Assembly: GCF_017562075.2 (NCBI RefSeq)
Contig: NC_054085.1
Location: 17,016,222-17,080,221, forward strand
Direction of reading: 5' to 3'
Length of the DNA: 64,000 nucleotides
DNA from: Anopheles merus
Taxonomy: Eukaryota; Arthropoda; Insecta; Diptera; Culicidae
A program made the translations under genes and the position numbers. Of this stretch, positions 13,341 to 24,690 are shown piece by piece; position 1 is the first letter of the stretch, and each line of letters starts with the position of its first letter. Below the pieces are notes generated by a model. The model made no database searches and was not told the origin of the DNA. It worked only from the letters and a program-made list of their open reading frames with translations.

Positions 13341-15690
13341 AACTTCATCAAACCCAACTAAACCTTCCACTCGCAACGTGTAAAGTGTGATTTGTGAAGA
13401 TGAAGATGAATAGATAGGGTACACAGTTTCATAATCCATCAAGCCGGCGGAAGCGATGATAAAAATGATAAAAAATTGCGCCCAATGAACAGTGCCCGAT
13501 GCTGGGACCATTTATTTACCCAGAAACCAAACTCTGGCTGGTATTGCTTGCTGCGTTGAGTAATTGTGAAAAATTACCTTCAAACTGTCTTGGAAAGCTC
13601 TCCATCTCCCCCCTAAGATAACCCCTTAAGCCAGCACAAAAAAAGGGGTCAACTGAAAACTATCAGCTGCACTGCATCCCGATCCTAATCGAAACTGTGT
13701 GAGTGTGGCTGGTTAGTGGAAGAGATGAAGGAAAGGAGCTGAGATGGACGGGAATGGTAATAAAAGTTTTATTTACTCGCCGATATTCGTGCAACCCTTC
13801 AGCATTCTTACGGAGTCGTCCGAGCTCCCCGGCGTAATCTCGAGTGATTTTTATGATAGTCTCTTTCGTTGAACGCGCTTCAAACGCGCGGGCACAATGC
13901 CAAATGATTTATCTCATCTTAAGTTTTATTTATCTTCCCAGTGCGCCCGCTCGCCTGCTTGCGCCTGTCTGCCCACTCGGCGTTTTGCCGTTTGTTCGGC
14001 GTGCCCCGCCAAAAATCGACCAATTTCGTAAGATGCGTCAGGTTTGGGGAGGGATTTGTACTTTTTTTTTACGTTGCCCCATTCTTCTGGGGAGCGGAGA
14101 TGGGGAAGATTCTTTCATGATTCACCCGCGCAAGCAAGCACCCAACATGTGGGTAAATAATCTCTCCACCCGATCGATGGATTAAGTTTTTTTTCTTTCC
14201 TTTTTTATATAGTTTCTTTCGAGCAAAGATACTTAGTGTCAGCTCGTGAGCAAACAAGCGCGCGATCCCGAACAAAGCGCGATGCTCTTGGGTGGTTGGG
14301 CCGTCCTCGCACGATGTGCACGATGGGTTTCGTTTTTGTTTTTTTTTATTAGCGGGGTTGCGTACGTATGTGCCGTGTGGTTCGTGGTTCACACATTTGG
14401 TCTCGATTGCTGAATTTGTGCCATATGCCGTATGTGTGTCAGGCGATCGAGCAACAATCCGGCGTCACGATCGTGCCGTGCGAGAACCGATGAAGAAATA
14501 TCTCGCTGCCCGGGGAATGGGATATAATTTATATGATTTTCAAGATCGTCCCACTGTTTGTTTCCGTGTTGGTTTTTATGCAAGGCAACGGTAGATCCAA
14601 ATGTTTGGGATCTTGCATTGGGGGAGCACAAAGTGAAAGGAAGTTGGCGGGGGAATACGTTTGCATTCTTCATTCTGCTGAAAAGAAACAGGTTAAGGTT
14701 GCCGGACCGAAATTAAAGGAGTAAAAGCACAATAATGGATGGTAATCTTGAATCGGAGGGTTTCTTTTCCGGGAGGACTCTGACAAATTACCTGAAGCAT
14801 TTTTATCGCAATCATTTTGCAGTTGGGTTTTTATCTTTGATTTAGTGTCTTATTGCTTCAATTTGTGTTGCTAATAAATGCTATTAAATAAACGCATTTT
14901 TCGACTCAAATCGTGAGAGCTGACTTCATTCATTTCCGTGTTGTAATTGCACCATCGTATGTTAAATACCTTCCAGAAATGCATTGACAAAGATAAACAA
15001 ATTATAAAGAATTCCACATGATCAGCGCGTTTTTCCTCGACCACTCTCTCCCCCTCTCTGTTTCTCTCAAACCACTACACAAGCACCACATGCACGCAAG
15101 CCGCAAGTATGTCCTCGACATACTGGCCAGGCAGCCGATGATGATAGATGACAGTAATATACCCATCTGCGCAACATACACCGGGCGAAACAACGCACGG
15201 CAGCACCCGGGGACTGAGGCGAGGGTCATTCGCGAGTAGGGTGCGCATGAACGCAGGGCATTTTCGACATGCATTCAGCGGCATTCGCCTGACAGGTGAT
15301 GCATCAGTGCATTAATGCGGTAAAAGCGTTCGCTGGCTTTTGATGCAACCGGTAGCAGTTCGCGCGCGGGTAATAAGCGGTTTCACCGTCACTGTGGGGT
15401 GATGGTGGTCAAAACGCGGGTCAACTCGCAAGACGCACGGGGGGGGGGGGGGGCGGTTTTGGATGTATTGATGAGGTGCAAGATCTGACAGGAATGCCTT
15501 TTTGTTGAACAGATGGTTCAACTGCAGTGGTTCCTTCCCAAGCATTCGCCGTTGGCGAATTCACTTGACGATTAGATCGTTTTGTGACTGTTGATAGCGG
15601 TTTTGAGTGATGCATTCATCCCGTGTATGCCGTGCCATGTGGTTGTGGAATGCGTTGGACATAAACAATGAGGGCTTGGCTGCTCAACAT
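13341..15690. other. unique non-coding stretch
   Basis: Mixed-composition sequence with unremarkable ORFs on both strands (up to 113 codons at 13844-14185). It includes a 15-base G run (15439-15453). No gene can be supported. Confidence 0.4.
15439..15453. repeat. poly-G run, 15 bases
   Basis: An uninterrupted G run that could form a G-quadruplex on the plus strand. Its length may be inaccurate. Confidence 0.85.
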
Positions 15691-16080
15691 CCCTAGAGGT
15701 AACATAGGAAGACGATAGGTTGTTTGAATTAATTGTGTGGAAAAAACATGTAATATAGGATTAGTTGAAAAGTTGGAAATATCTCTGGAGGATCTAAGTT
15801 CGTATTTCCACAATTAAAGTAAATGTTAAGGATGAAATATTAAAATTGGGAAGACACTGGATGCTCCAAAACCATATTACCTTTTAATTTAAGTGATTTA
15901 TATACACAAGATGATCGTTGAATTGCTAAGCCGATGGAATCCTCAAACTGTTTTTTTACACCACATAAGATCATACTTAAGCAAGATATTATTAAATGCC
16001 GATATAAGAATTGTTCCTGGTAATGAATCAAACAAGTATTGTGACTACTTTTATGATGGATTACCAGCAAAATGAAAGCC
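15690..16080. other. AT-rich island
   Basis: AT-rich block containing only short ORFs (60 codons at 15893-16075). No inverted or direct terminal repeats are visible. Confidence 0.35.
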
Positions 16081-17330
16081 CTAACCCACCGCCTATCATC
16101 CGTCAATCGTCCGGGCCGGTCCATCGATGGATAGAATCACGCCATCACCGTCATCGATTGCGTCAAGTCACGTAGTCTTCCATCACCGGCAACCAGACGA
16201 TTCCTATCTGTTTTTGGCTTGGCGCTTTCTCGAAGACGTTGAACCAAAAGGGAACTCCGGAAAGGCCAGTGAGTGTGTTAATGTTTTAACCAGAATCGAA
16301 CGTGTCAACGATCATATCGATGATGCATTCCATCATACAGCTGGTGTAACCGACAGCGTCTCATTTAATATTTCACCCACAACGAACGGCTTGCGAAGGG
16401 GTAGAACGTTTTCCAAGAAAAAAAAGCCACCCCATAACCGATACAGTTCGTAAATTTGACCATGGAGAGACGCTACGCTCCCCGGTACGAAATAAAACTA
16501 ATGCACAAACGCCGGGGTGCACCATCAGCACAACGATCACCAACACGCTTCCCTAATTGGCCATCAATTATTGAGCCTGCGCAAGCTCGGCGGGATTTTT
16601 ATTGGCCTGTTTCTGTCGCTCTCAGCTCTCAACCCAAGGCAACGTTTGTCTTATAAGCCGGTAATTAATAAAAATTATTTACCACAAGTGCGACCGTCCC
16701 CGGACCTGACGACCTGACGATGTGCCCATCCTGGGCCACAGCAAAGCGGCATACCATCCTTGCAGGGGGTAAATTTAGGAATTCCATCGAGCGAAACCCC
16801 GCACCAGTGCGCTATTGCACTATTTAGCAGTAAATGGGATGAGAAAAAAATGTCCTCGGAAGCCACAGGCATGTGGTCCTGGCGCTGGAAATTAGTCATG
16901 CTGGGTTCAGATTCTGGGCGTGGAGAATTTCCTTGCCCGGTGAATCGAACCGGGGAAGGGTGTTGCACGGGATGGGGAGGAGGGGGCGGCTTCTGGGGTG
17001 CGGTTGAAGGACACGCTGGCACCCGCTCAATAGCGTCGTTTATTATGCGTGAAATTTGACTGCTGGAAGCAGTCAACCCCGCTCGATCGCGGTACCTAGT
17101 TTTGATGCCGCAAGGCAAACTTGGGCGAGCGCGATTTTGGGTGTCGGATTGATTAATGTACCGAAAGTGGTAGTTCAGGGCTATTGTAATGGTTACTCGA
17201 CCGAATAAATTGAGTTATGCACGCAAGAGATCATTAATTTGTGGCCGGATTGCAAGGATTCTCGAGCGTATGGTGAATATTGGGTGAAGGTGCAGTTTTT
17301 GGGTTTGGGGCTTGTTGGGGAGAGTACAGA
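16081..17330. other. unique non-coding stretch
   Basis: ORFs at 16127-16453 (plus, 108 codons) and 16675-17118 (minus, 147 codons) lack recognisable domains. A TTCGA-containing sequence on the minus strand near 16940-16960 resembles a tRNA B box but no tRNA fold can be built around it. Confidence 0.4.
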
Positions 17331-17820
17331 AAGGAACTATGGTGGCATAAATGCGTCTTTAATTCCAGAACTTCAGTAGGCTTAAAATAGGCTCAATGCA
17401 ATGGTTTCTGAAAATGATAAATGCTTTCAAGTGCAAAAGCTACCAAATGACGTTTTGCTGTTGCCAGAACGTATCATATTGTATTGAGATTCTGTGGAGT
17501 TGTATGAGAACGGGCAATGGACACTTTTGAAGCAGAGTACAAAATGGTAATAAGATATTCTAATATTTTGTTGAAGTATTCTTTATTGGGTGACAGAATC
17601 GGTACTTGTGGTATATATTTGGTCGTGAATATCCTGACGATAACTTCAACAACTAAATACAGTTTGTGTTTTGCCAATAATGATTCTGCTTCTTATATGT
17701 CTGAACAAATCTGAAAAGCTATGTTTACGTTATAAATACTTTCTTTCAACTTGGGATCCAGAATTCAAGGCTCAAGAGTTTAATTTCTGCTTAAACCTAT
17801 ATATCCGGAATAGGTTCCGG
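17330..17820. other. AT-rich island before the minisatellite
   Basis: AT-rich sequence with no ORF of note that runs straight into the GACTCC minisatellite. It may be the 5' part of the same repeat element, but no boundary is defined. Confidence 0.35.
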
Positions 17821-18366
17821 AAGATTCCGAACGACTCCGGACGACTCTGAACGACTCTGATGACTCCGAACGACTCCGAACGACTCAGAACGACTACGGG
17901 CGACTCCGAACGACTCCGGGCGACTCCGACTCCGGGCGACTCCGGACAACTCCGGACGACTCCGAACGACTCCGGGCGACTCCGACTCCGATGACTCCGA
18001 ACGACTCCAAACGACTCCGAACGACTCCGAACGACTCCGAACGACTTTGCCCGACTCCGGACGACTCCGAACGACTCCGATGACTCCGAACGACTCCGAA
18101 CGACTCCGCCCGGCTTCGGACGACTCCGAACGACTCCGAACGACTCCGATGACTCCGGACGACTCCGGACGACTCCGGGTGACTCCGGACGACTCCGACT
18201 CCGGGCGACTCCGGACGACTCCGAATGATTTCGATGACTCCGGACGACTCCGAACGACTCCGATGACTCCAAACGACTCCGAACGACTCCGATGACTCCG
18301 AACGACTCCGGATGACTCCGACTCCGGGCGACTCCGACTCCAGACGACTCCATACGATTCCGTACG
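17821..18366. repeat. GACTCCGAAC minisatellite array
   Basis: About 546 bp made almost entirely of 9-10 bp units around GACTCC, mainly GACTCCGAAC, GACTCCGGAC, GACTCCGGGC and the 9-bp GACTCCGAT, with occasional back-to-back GACTCC pairs. I estimate roughly fifty GACTCC cores. Because the minus-strand unit lacks stop codons and a 10-bp period covers all frames, long repetitive ORFs (193 and 174 codons) appear across it. Their serine/arginine/valine-rich products are by-products of the repeat and not genes. Confidence 0.95.
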
Positions 18367-18471
18367 ACTCCAGATATTGCAGCGCGGACCTACCTTCCGT
18401 AGTCGATTCCGAATTCATCGGAGTCGGATCGGAGTCGACTCCGGATTTTTGCCAACTTTACCCATCACTAG
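18367..18471. repeat. non-repetitive tail of the minisatellite element
   Basis: After the array the motif flips orientation: GGAGTCGGATCGGAGTCGAC replaces the GACTCC orientation and includes a perfect 14-bp palindrome, CGGAGTCGACTCCG, at 18430-18443. A single-copy-looking tail ending CCCATCACTA follows. The change of orientation suggests that the array expanded inside an element with inverted ends. Confidence 0.55.
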
Positions 18472-21400
18472 GATGGAACTGTAACCTTTGAAATAAAGCA
18501 TTAAAACCCCTTACCGAGACACATTGTGTAGTATTCAGAGACTCCAAAAAACTTCAACATTTTTATGTTATAACTCTGATTTGTCGTTACAAACAAATAT
18601 TTGCATACTCACTCCGGTGTTTCCACACTCGCACGCTCGGGCTCGGGAGCCTTTTATAGTTGTAGATTCAATTTTCTCACACAATTCATACACCGCGGTA
18701 GGTGTCGTCACGAATTCAATTAGCCCGGCCGTAGAGGCCCGATTCGATAAGCATCATCCAACTGTCCAACCGCTGCTGTACGCCATCAAAAATGAAAAGT
18801 GAATCTTCTGCCTTCGATCTGCGCGGAAGCGATCGTGCCCCGAGTGGCGATACTTTTCTTTTCACTATATCTGCCCCAAACAAAGAAGCACGCGGCACAA
18901 TGGAACGGGCCAGGGCGTGTATGTGAAAATGCGTGTTTCTATTCGCATTTCGAGCAAAAAAAAAGTAAGCATTTGTATGGGAAGGTAGGAAAGATTTCTA
19001 AAAGTGAGTAAGCATTTTTGTTATTGTATTAAGTGAGCCACCACAGGGCACTGGACATATCGGGGGAACAGGGGGTTTTTGGTTGGGAAATGTGCCCCGA
19101 AAAACATTCAAATTTTCAGCTCACAAAGGCCCACAGAGGGCCTTCCCCAACCAAGAACCAATAGAGAACCGGTTCGGCCCTCTCGCTGGGGGACGGACGG
19201 AACGAGATTCAATCAAGTTAATTATAAGCAAACAAAAGAGTAGAGGAGTGCTTCGCGGACGCGCGTACAGCGCGCGGTGTGGCATATTCAAATGAGCCGC
19301 CGCACGTCCGCCACCGATTCAATCCGCCCCCCGTTGGAGCATATTGGGCGTGAGCACATGGGGAATGGGGATGCAGAAGAGCCCGGGAGCGGTCGCGGCC
19401 ACTTGGTAAACCTATAATTTGCTGCTAATCTCGCCTCCAGCCGGCCCGCCCGCTCCGTCACTCACTTGTCAGCGGTGTAGCGAGGTGGCGGGGTGGTGGC
19501 CGGCGTACCTCGCGGTGCCAAGAAGCGGAGAAACAAGTGCGCGTTCATGATCCGGTCATTCCACGGGCGCACGCAGGTTTTGAGGGCTTCCCCGGGAGGA
19601 AGCCAATTTGACTAAATTAATAAATAGGTTTAATTAAGTCCCCACTGGGCTGGCTCGAGTTTCCCGAATTGAGGCCCCGGCAGACGTAGTGAGTTGAGCG
19701 TTTGCTCCTAGATTTCTCGCTCGCGCCGGCGATGAGATAATGTTGCGGCGGGGGTTTTTTTTGTTCTCCTTCCCTGCAACCGGTACAGAAGTATTGTATT
19801 TGTATCTTCAGGGTCACGATGATTAAGTAAAGTAGAAACCATTTCGCTAATGGTCAGGACCTTGGCTGGACAGTTGGATTCTACTGTACAGGGTGCTGGA
19901 ACAAAGCGGCAAACTCCTCACACAAAAACTGGCATCACATAAAAGAGAGTCGGAAATAATTGAAATCGGTCTCTGTGTGGTAAGGGAACTCGGAGCATGA
20001 TGCGAGTATGACTCGGAAGAGCAACATCTGCAGGCTGATATTTGAAAACAATTACATGTAAATTATACACATTAGCTCAACTGTTTGTTGTTTGATACTG
20101 GCACGGAACGCATTGAGGGGGGAAATTGAACCATAATCGTTAAAGCCAGATCAATGTCGATGGGTTTGGGGAAAATGTCTGAGCAATTTTCACCTGGAAA
20201 AACGAATGCAATGCGAGCTCGGCAATGTGAATGTGTTAATTTCAGTAATGCTACACGATAAATGTGATTAAAGTAGACGAATAATAGCTTCAGTGACAAT
20301 GGCGCACACCGCACACCCCCCTGCGAGTAATCAATTTTCATACACTGTTACCACTTCCATGGAATGCGTGCCAGAATGTACCGGGAATGACAACATGTGC
20401 AGTGTGGAATTTGTTTCTTCGAAACTGATAACTCGACGGCACGATGGTATGCTCCGGTCAACCGCACCATTTGACTCTACTTAATGCGAGTGTCAGCGCG
20501 CCTGTACCCCATTCCTGGAATTAATTCACTTCGATCACATTCTGATGCTGCAGACTTCCTCTGCGCACTGTTCTCCAGCTCGGTCTCACCGAGTCTGTGC
20601 CGTGCCATGTGGTGTACGAGAGTAGAAATTGAAGTCCCCCGCACGCTACGGTGCAACACATCTCCGCCAGCGGGACTGAATAATTGATTACGTTTGGCGC
20701 AGTTCGGGTGGCCTTGGCCACCACTAGCCATTAGCGTGCGCAGCGCCTCTTTCGCGATCAGTTGGGACTTCAGCTGGGCACAGAAGGGCTGTGGTGAAGC
20801 ACGACGCAGATGCCTACCAGCAGCTTTGTGAGCTGTAAATAGCTTGCCATCCACCACGCGCTAGCACCACACGAAGACCTCTTTCGCCGTAAGCCTTGAT
20901 CCTTTGGGCATCGTGAACTCTCCGCTAGGGGTTTTTGTGGGACTGGTTGATTGACAGTTGAGATATTTGGAAATCGCCGGTCGCGGTGGGTCGGCGAGGC
21001 GCAATTATCTGGTTTAGTTCGCTGGGTGAACCTTCGGTGGGACCAGCTGTCGAATTGACTGTATGTGTGCGACTGTGAGTTCGGAGTTTTATTTTTTTGT
21101 TTTTGCCTAACCTCGATTGACCGGACTAATGGTTTAGTTCAACAACGCAATCTGGCCTGCAAGTTTGCAAATTTGTATTGGCTTTTAGTTTTCGGGGTTT
21201 GTCCCCCGAGGGACGTGTTTGTTTGTTTTTGATAATGTGTGAACGATGAAGCTGTATACAGTCAGGCGAGCGTGAGAAACAAAGTCGATTGACACAGTTG
21301 CCGCGGAACGTGAAGCATTCGCAGTTGGCAAAACATTGAGCGCTTTCCACAAATTGATGCCGAACCATCTTGACTTTCACATTAATTCTACAATCTAATC

Positions 21401-22300
21401 ACATTCCGCTGGTGCAGGCAAGTGTCTTGGAAGGGCAGCACGTGCAATCCAACCTCTCCTTGGGAAGGGAAAGGAGCCGCCTTTGACTAGCATTCGAAGG
21501 AAGCAAATGAGGTTAGAAACCAGCACGCCAGCAAAACTCTCCATTCGAAACCGTCCATTCGGCCCAGGGACCCGGTCGTATCATGCGGCGATTTTAGTTT
21601 CACGCCTTTTCGCTACGATCATCCGATCCGAACCACGAATGGCCTCGCCCGGTGTCGCCCTGTGCGGCAGGGACTGCATGAGGGCCTTCCACCAATCGGT
21701 TCGCTAGGGTTTGAATTTTTCGATTAAAAATCTCCCTTTCATGTGCGATCGTGTGTTCTGCACGCGGGCATCGGGGGGCAGTTCAGGTGGAATCCTATCT
21801 TGGAAGAGAAGCGATTGCACACGCGAGAGAGAGAATGGAATTGCAGGCAGCTGAATGGGGAGCCTCACAAGTCATTTATCATTCGGAATACATCAGTTTC
21901 TTATTTGCACTGCTCAGCGGGTACCGTACCGGGTTCCGAACGGAGCTCCAAACAGCCTCCGAAGAAATCGAAAGTCTGCAAGTCGCATTACGCAACTCAA
22001 AGGGGCCTCCGGGGGGTGTAGACGAGGGTTCCGTGGTGTTCCGCGCGCAGATTGAGCTCGTCGCTGCGGTCGCTTTGCAAACGGCGCGCAGACCTCATGC
22101 CGGGGTCGCACATGGGGTCACGTAGCGTAGAAACTGTGCTGGGTGCTATCGGGGTTTAGGTTTTTGTTGTTGTTGTTGTGGTTGGTTTTTGTGTGGTATG
22201 TAGCGAGATAAACTGTATCTATGATGCGTGTTGGGGGGGGGAGTGAATAGGGTAGTGGCTTCGTTTGGGATGCAATTTAAGCGAAGCGAAGGCAAAATAA
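18472..22300. other. unique non-coding stretch
   Basis: Mixed-composition sequence. ORFs at 20477-20857 (minus, 126 codons) and 21751-22125 (plus, 124 codons) show no domains. No splice pairs, RNA genes or repeats stand out. Confidence 0.4.
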
Positions 22301-23000
22301 CGCAAGACGGTTGATTGAGGTTATTAAATGATGCAGAAAACAAGAAACGGTGTAATGATTGTTCGAGTGGAATCGATTCGTTGATGTTGTTGAGATTATA
22401 AAAAAACTAACTCCTTTCTCTCTTTTTTGTAGGATAAGATTATGTGACTGATAGGAGTTATCCAAGGAAAGGATTCCAAATCGTTGTTTAAGAAGATTCA
22501 TGAACGAATGATTGATAGTACAACTTCTGAGCAATGTAGATTGCAGAAGATAGATTAGTATTTTGTTCTGTAGAAATGAATGAAGAAATTCATCCCTCAG
22601 TAACGGTTTATACTACAAACCATCATGTGACAAACAGTGGAACCATCTTGGTAAACCTTGTAATGTTTAACCTTTAACCTTTAACCTTTACGGATCGCTG
22701 TAGAGACTTTCATCAGATCTCAATTGAGGCCAAGCATTGAATGGTACAATATTCATAAAATTCAAGGTAAAGACCAATTAGAACACGAGATGAGTTACGA
22801 GATGTGTAGAATCGACATACAACTACAGTGCTTACATCCGCTTGTAAGGATGTATTGGTAATGGCTTTGTGAGAAAATGATATGAACGATTGAAGGAAAC
22901 ACTAACGTAACTCAATTACTGCCCAAAGTATCAAAAACTAGATTTGTCACGATTGTCCAGTGTGACGAATATAATAGTGACTGATATAACAACAGATTTG
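22300..23000. other. AT-rich flank of the repeat cluster
   Basis: AT-rich sequence with a 7-bp tandem repeat (TTTAACC, about three and a half copies, near 22667-22690). No ORF of note. Confidence 0.45.
22667..22690. repeat. (TTTAACC)n short tandem repeat
   Basis: About three and a half copies of a 7-bp unit. Too short to call telomere-like. Confidence 0.8.
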
Positions 23001-23002
23001 GA

Positions 23003-23177
23003 CCGGTTTCGTGGTACAGTCGTCATCTCGTACGACTTAACAACATGCCCGCCATGGATTAAATCTCCCAATTGACCGTGCCCCCATACGTAGGACTGAC
23101 TATCCTGCTATGGGTAATGCATAAGTCACTGAAAGCCAAGCCCACTAGAGGTACAACCTAGAGTTGTGCCTCAAGTA
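23003..23177 (+). mobile_element. tRNA-derived SINE, SINE200-like (degenerate)
   Basis: The sequence from GGTTTCGTGGTACAGTCG through CGTAGGACTGACTATCCTGC to GAGTTGTGCC matches, from memory, the layout of the abundant Anopheles tRNA-related SINE. An A-box-like segment (GTGGTACAGTCG) lies at 23011-23022. A decayed B-box position (GGATTAAATCTC in place of a GGTTCAAGCC-type box) lies at 23056-23067. The body appears shortened near its 3' end. With the B box damaged it should no longer be transcribed by RNA polymerase III. The family name rests on recall and needs a repeat-library search. Confidence 0.6.
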
Positions 23178-23308
23178 CCAGAAATGTACGATTCATTTAT
23201 TTCATCCTAAAGAACGAACGTCCTACGTTCATCTAATCAACGTTCATCGATTCTTTATAAACCATACAGTACATTATGATTGATTGGTCATCAAAATAAC
23301 GTATTACC

Positions 23309-23500
23309 CGCCGAAATAACAAACGTCTTAATACGCCAGGTCGTTCATTTCCCCCATACAAATATGAACGTGAACCGTATGACTATGACATTCACAAAAA
23401 GAACGACCTAGCCGTCGAAATAAAGAACATCCTAGTATGCTAGGTCGTTCATTCCCCCATACAAATATGAACCGTAATACATGAAAAGAACGTCCTACCA
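23309..23500. repeat. two direct repeats of about 100 bp with inner inverted motif
   Basis: Copy A (23309-23411) and copy B (23412-23500) are offset by about 104 bp. They share CGAAATAA, the GGTCGTTCATT motif, CCCCCATACAAATATGAAC, and an ending of AAAGAACG followed by (A/T)CCT. Between them AGGTCGTTC (about 23338) and GAACGACCT (23401) form an inverted pair, so the unit may be a small element with short inverted ends. AACGTCCTACGTTCAT upstream near 23218 may be a further fragment. Confidence 0.7.
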
Positions 23501-23633
23501 ATCGTAATAATGATCTTCCGGGGCTGCGTAATAATTTTCAAGATGCAATACACTTATTATGTTCTTCTTGCAAAATAAAACAATTCACCATATTTTCTTC
23601 AACGGAAATGAACCGAATTGCCCAAGCCTAGTA

Positions 23634-24622
23634 GGGGAAGTCAGGGTTGGTTCGACACTGCGGGTATGTTCGACACCTTGCCGTTTTTGTATGTATAGAA
23701 CTTTTTGAAGAAAAAAACAAGCTAGTACAAATTATTTATGTCAACTGTTTCAAATATTTCAGTCACATTTCACTGATTAGAAATCTGTCAATTATCAAAA
23801 AACAACAAAATAAACACATGGTGGTTCTGATTGACAGCCGATGTAATTTTTTACTGCTGGGACTTAAGGAATTGTGGGGTTAATTCAACAAAATTATAGT
23901 TTCCGTGTTTAAAATATTGTTTTATAAACACTTTTGATTAGTTCTATATCAAAGTGCGTATTTTTTATGTTAAACTATATAGCATAAAATGTCGCTAAGT
24001 CTTGTGTGGCCAATGGGGGTAAAATCGACACAACACTTGGTAGTAGTGCAATGCTTATTGGTAGTATGTTAACTTTTTTTTAAATATCGTGTCTATATTG
24101 TCTAAAGATGTCCCGTAACTATGAACGGCAAATGTAATGATCAAGCTGAGCAAACACTCAATTGGAAATACCTTAGAAGCTTTAAAACTCGCGATGTCAA
24201 CAAACAAAGGAGCTTTGAACTAAGGAATTTAGCTATTATTTCCTCATAGAACCTTTGCAAAACTCGGACACAAAACATGTACTTAATATATGGTTTTGGT
24301 TTTTTTTACTTTTTACATACTTTGTTGAAGTTCAATGAAAACTACAGGCCATCAGAGTTTGTTATTTTAAAAGCTATAACCAATGTGTCGAAATCACTCC
24401 CAAGGTGTCGATCTTACCCGCACTGCAGTCGCGACGCAACAAAAAACACACTTTTTATTTTTATCAAAATGTTATCAAAATCAATCCAGGAACCGTAGTT
24501 TCTCGTAAGATGGTACATAATACATCAAAAAAGCTTTTTCGATGTCTACTAGTAAGTTTACATTGGCAAAAGTATTGCAATCAGGGGAAAACCTTAAGGT
24601 GTCGAAACTACTCCTAGTTCCC
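23634..24622. mobile_element. non-autonomous DNA transposon with TA-flanked inverted ends (element A)
   Basis: The left end reads TA/GGGGAAGTCAGGG followed by GTTCGACACTGCGGGTA. The right end is a diverged inverted copy (GTGTCGAAACTACTCC followed by TTCCC/TA); about 20 of 28 terminal positions match. The CGACAC motif recurs inside in both orientations: TGTTCGACACC near 23670, AAAATCGACAC near 24022, and GTGTCGAAATC and GTGTCGATCTTACCC near 24386-24420. The element is 989 bp with no ORF above 78 codons, so it carries no transposase. It shares ACACTGCGGGTA plus a second GACAC motif with the element at 48778-50065, which shows common ancestry. The TA flank may be a target duplication or part of the repeat. 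Confidence 0.75.
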
Positions 24623-24643
24623 TACGGCCAGGGTTTCGTACCT

Positions 24644-24690
24644 GAACGACAACGGTTGTTGAACCAAAGAGGTAAAAGAAGAAAAGAATG
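24644..24690 (+). mobile_element. 3' end fragment of the same SINE family
   Basis: GAACGACAACGGTTGTTG then AACCAAAGAGG and an AAGAAG-rich tail matches, from memory, the 3' end of the Anopheles SINE200-type repeat, which ends in a GAA-rich tail. It starts about 20 bp after the right end of element A. The short sequence left of element A (GCCCAAGCC) also resembles SINE interior, so the transposon may have landed inside a SINE. Confidence 0.5.

Noticed and set aside
16930..17000. tRNA B-box-like GGTTCGATTC on the minus strand
   Set aside because: No A box and no cloverleaf can be formed around it; the loop of the T-arm has the wrong size.
17772..18418. Long minus-strand ORFs (193 and 174 codons) with serine/arginine/valine-rich repeats
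   Set aside because: They are produced by the 10-bp minisatellite, whose minus-strand unit lacks stop codons in any frame. Two frames are open at once.
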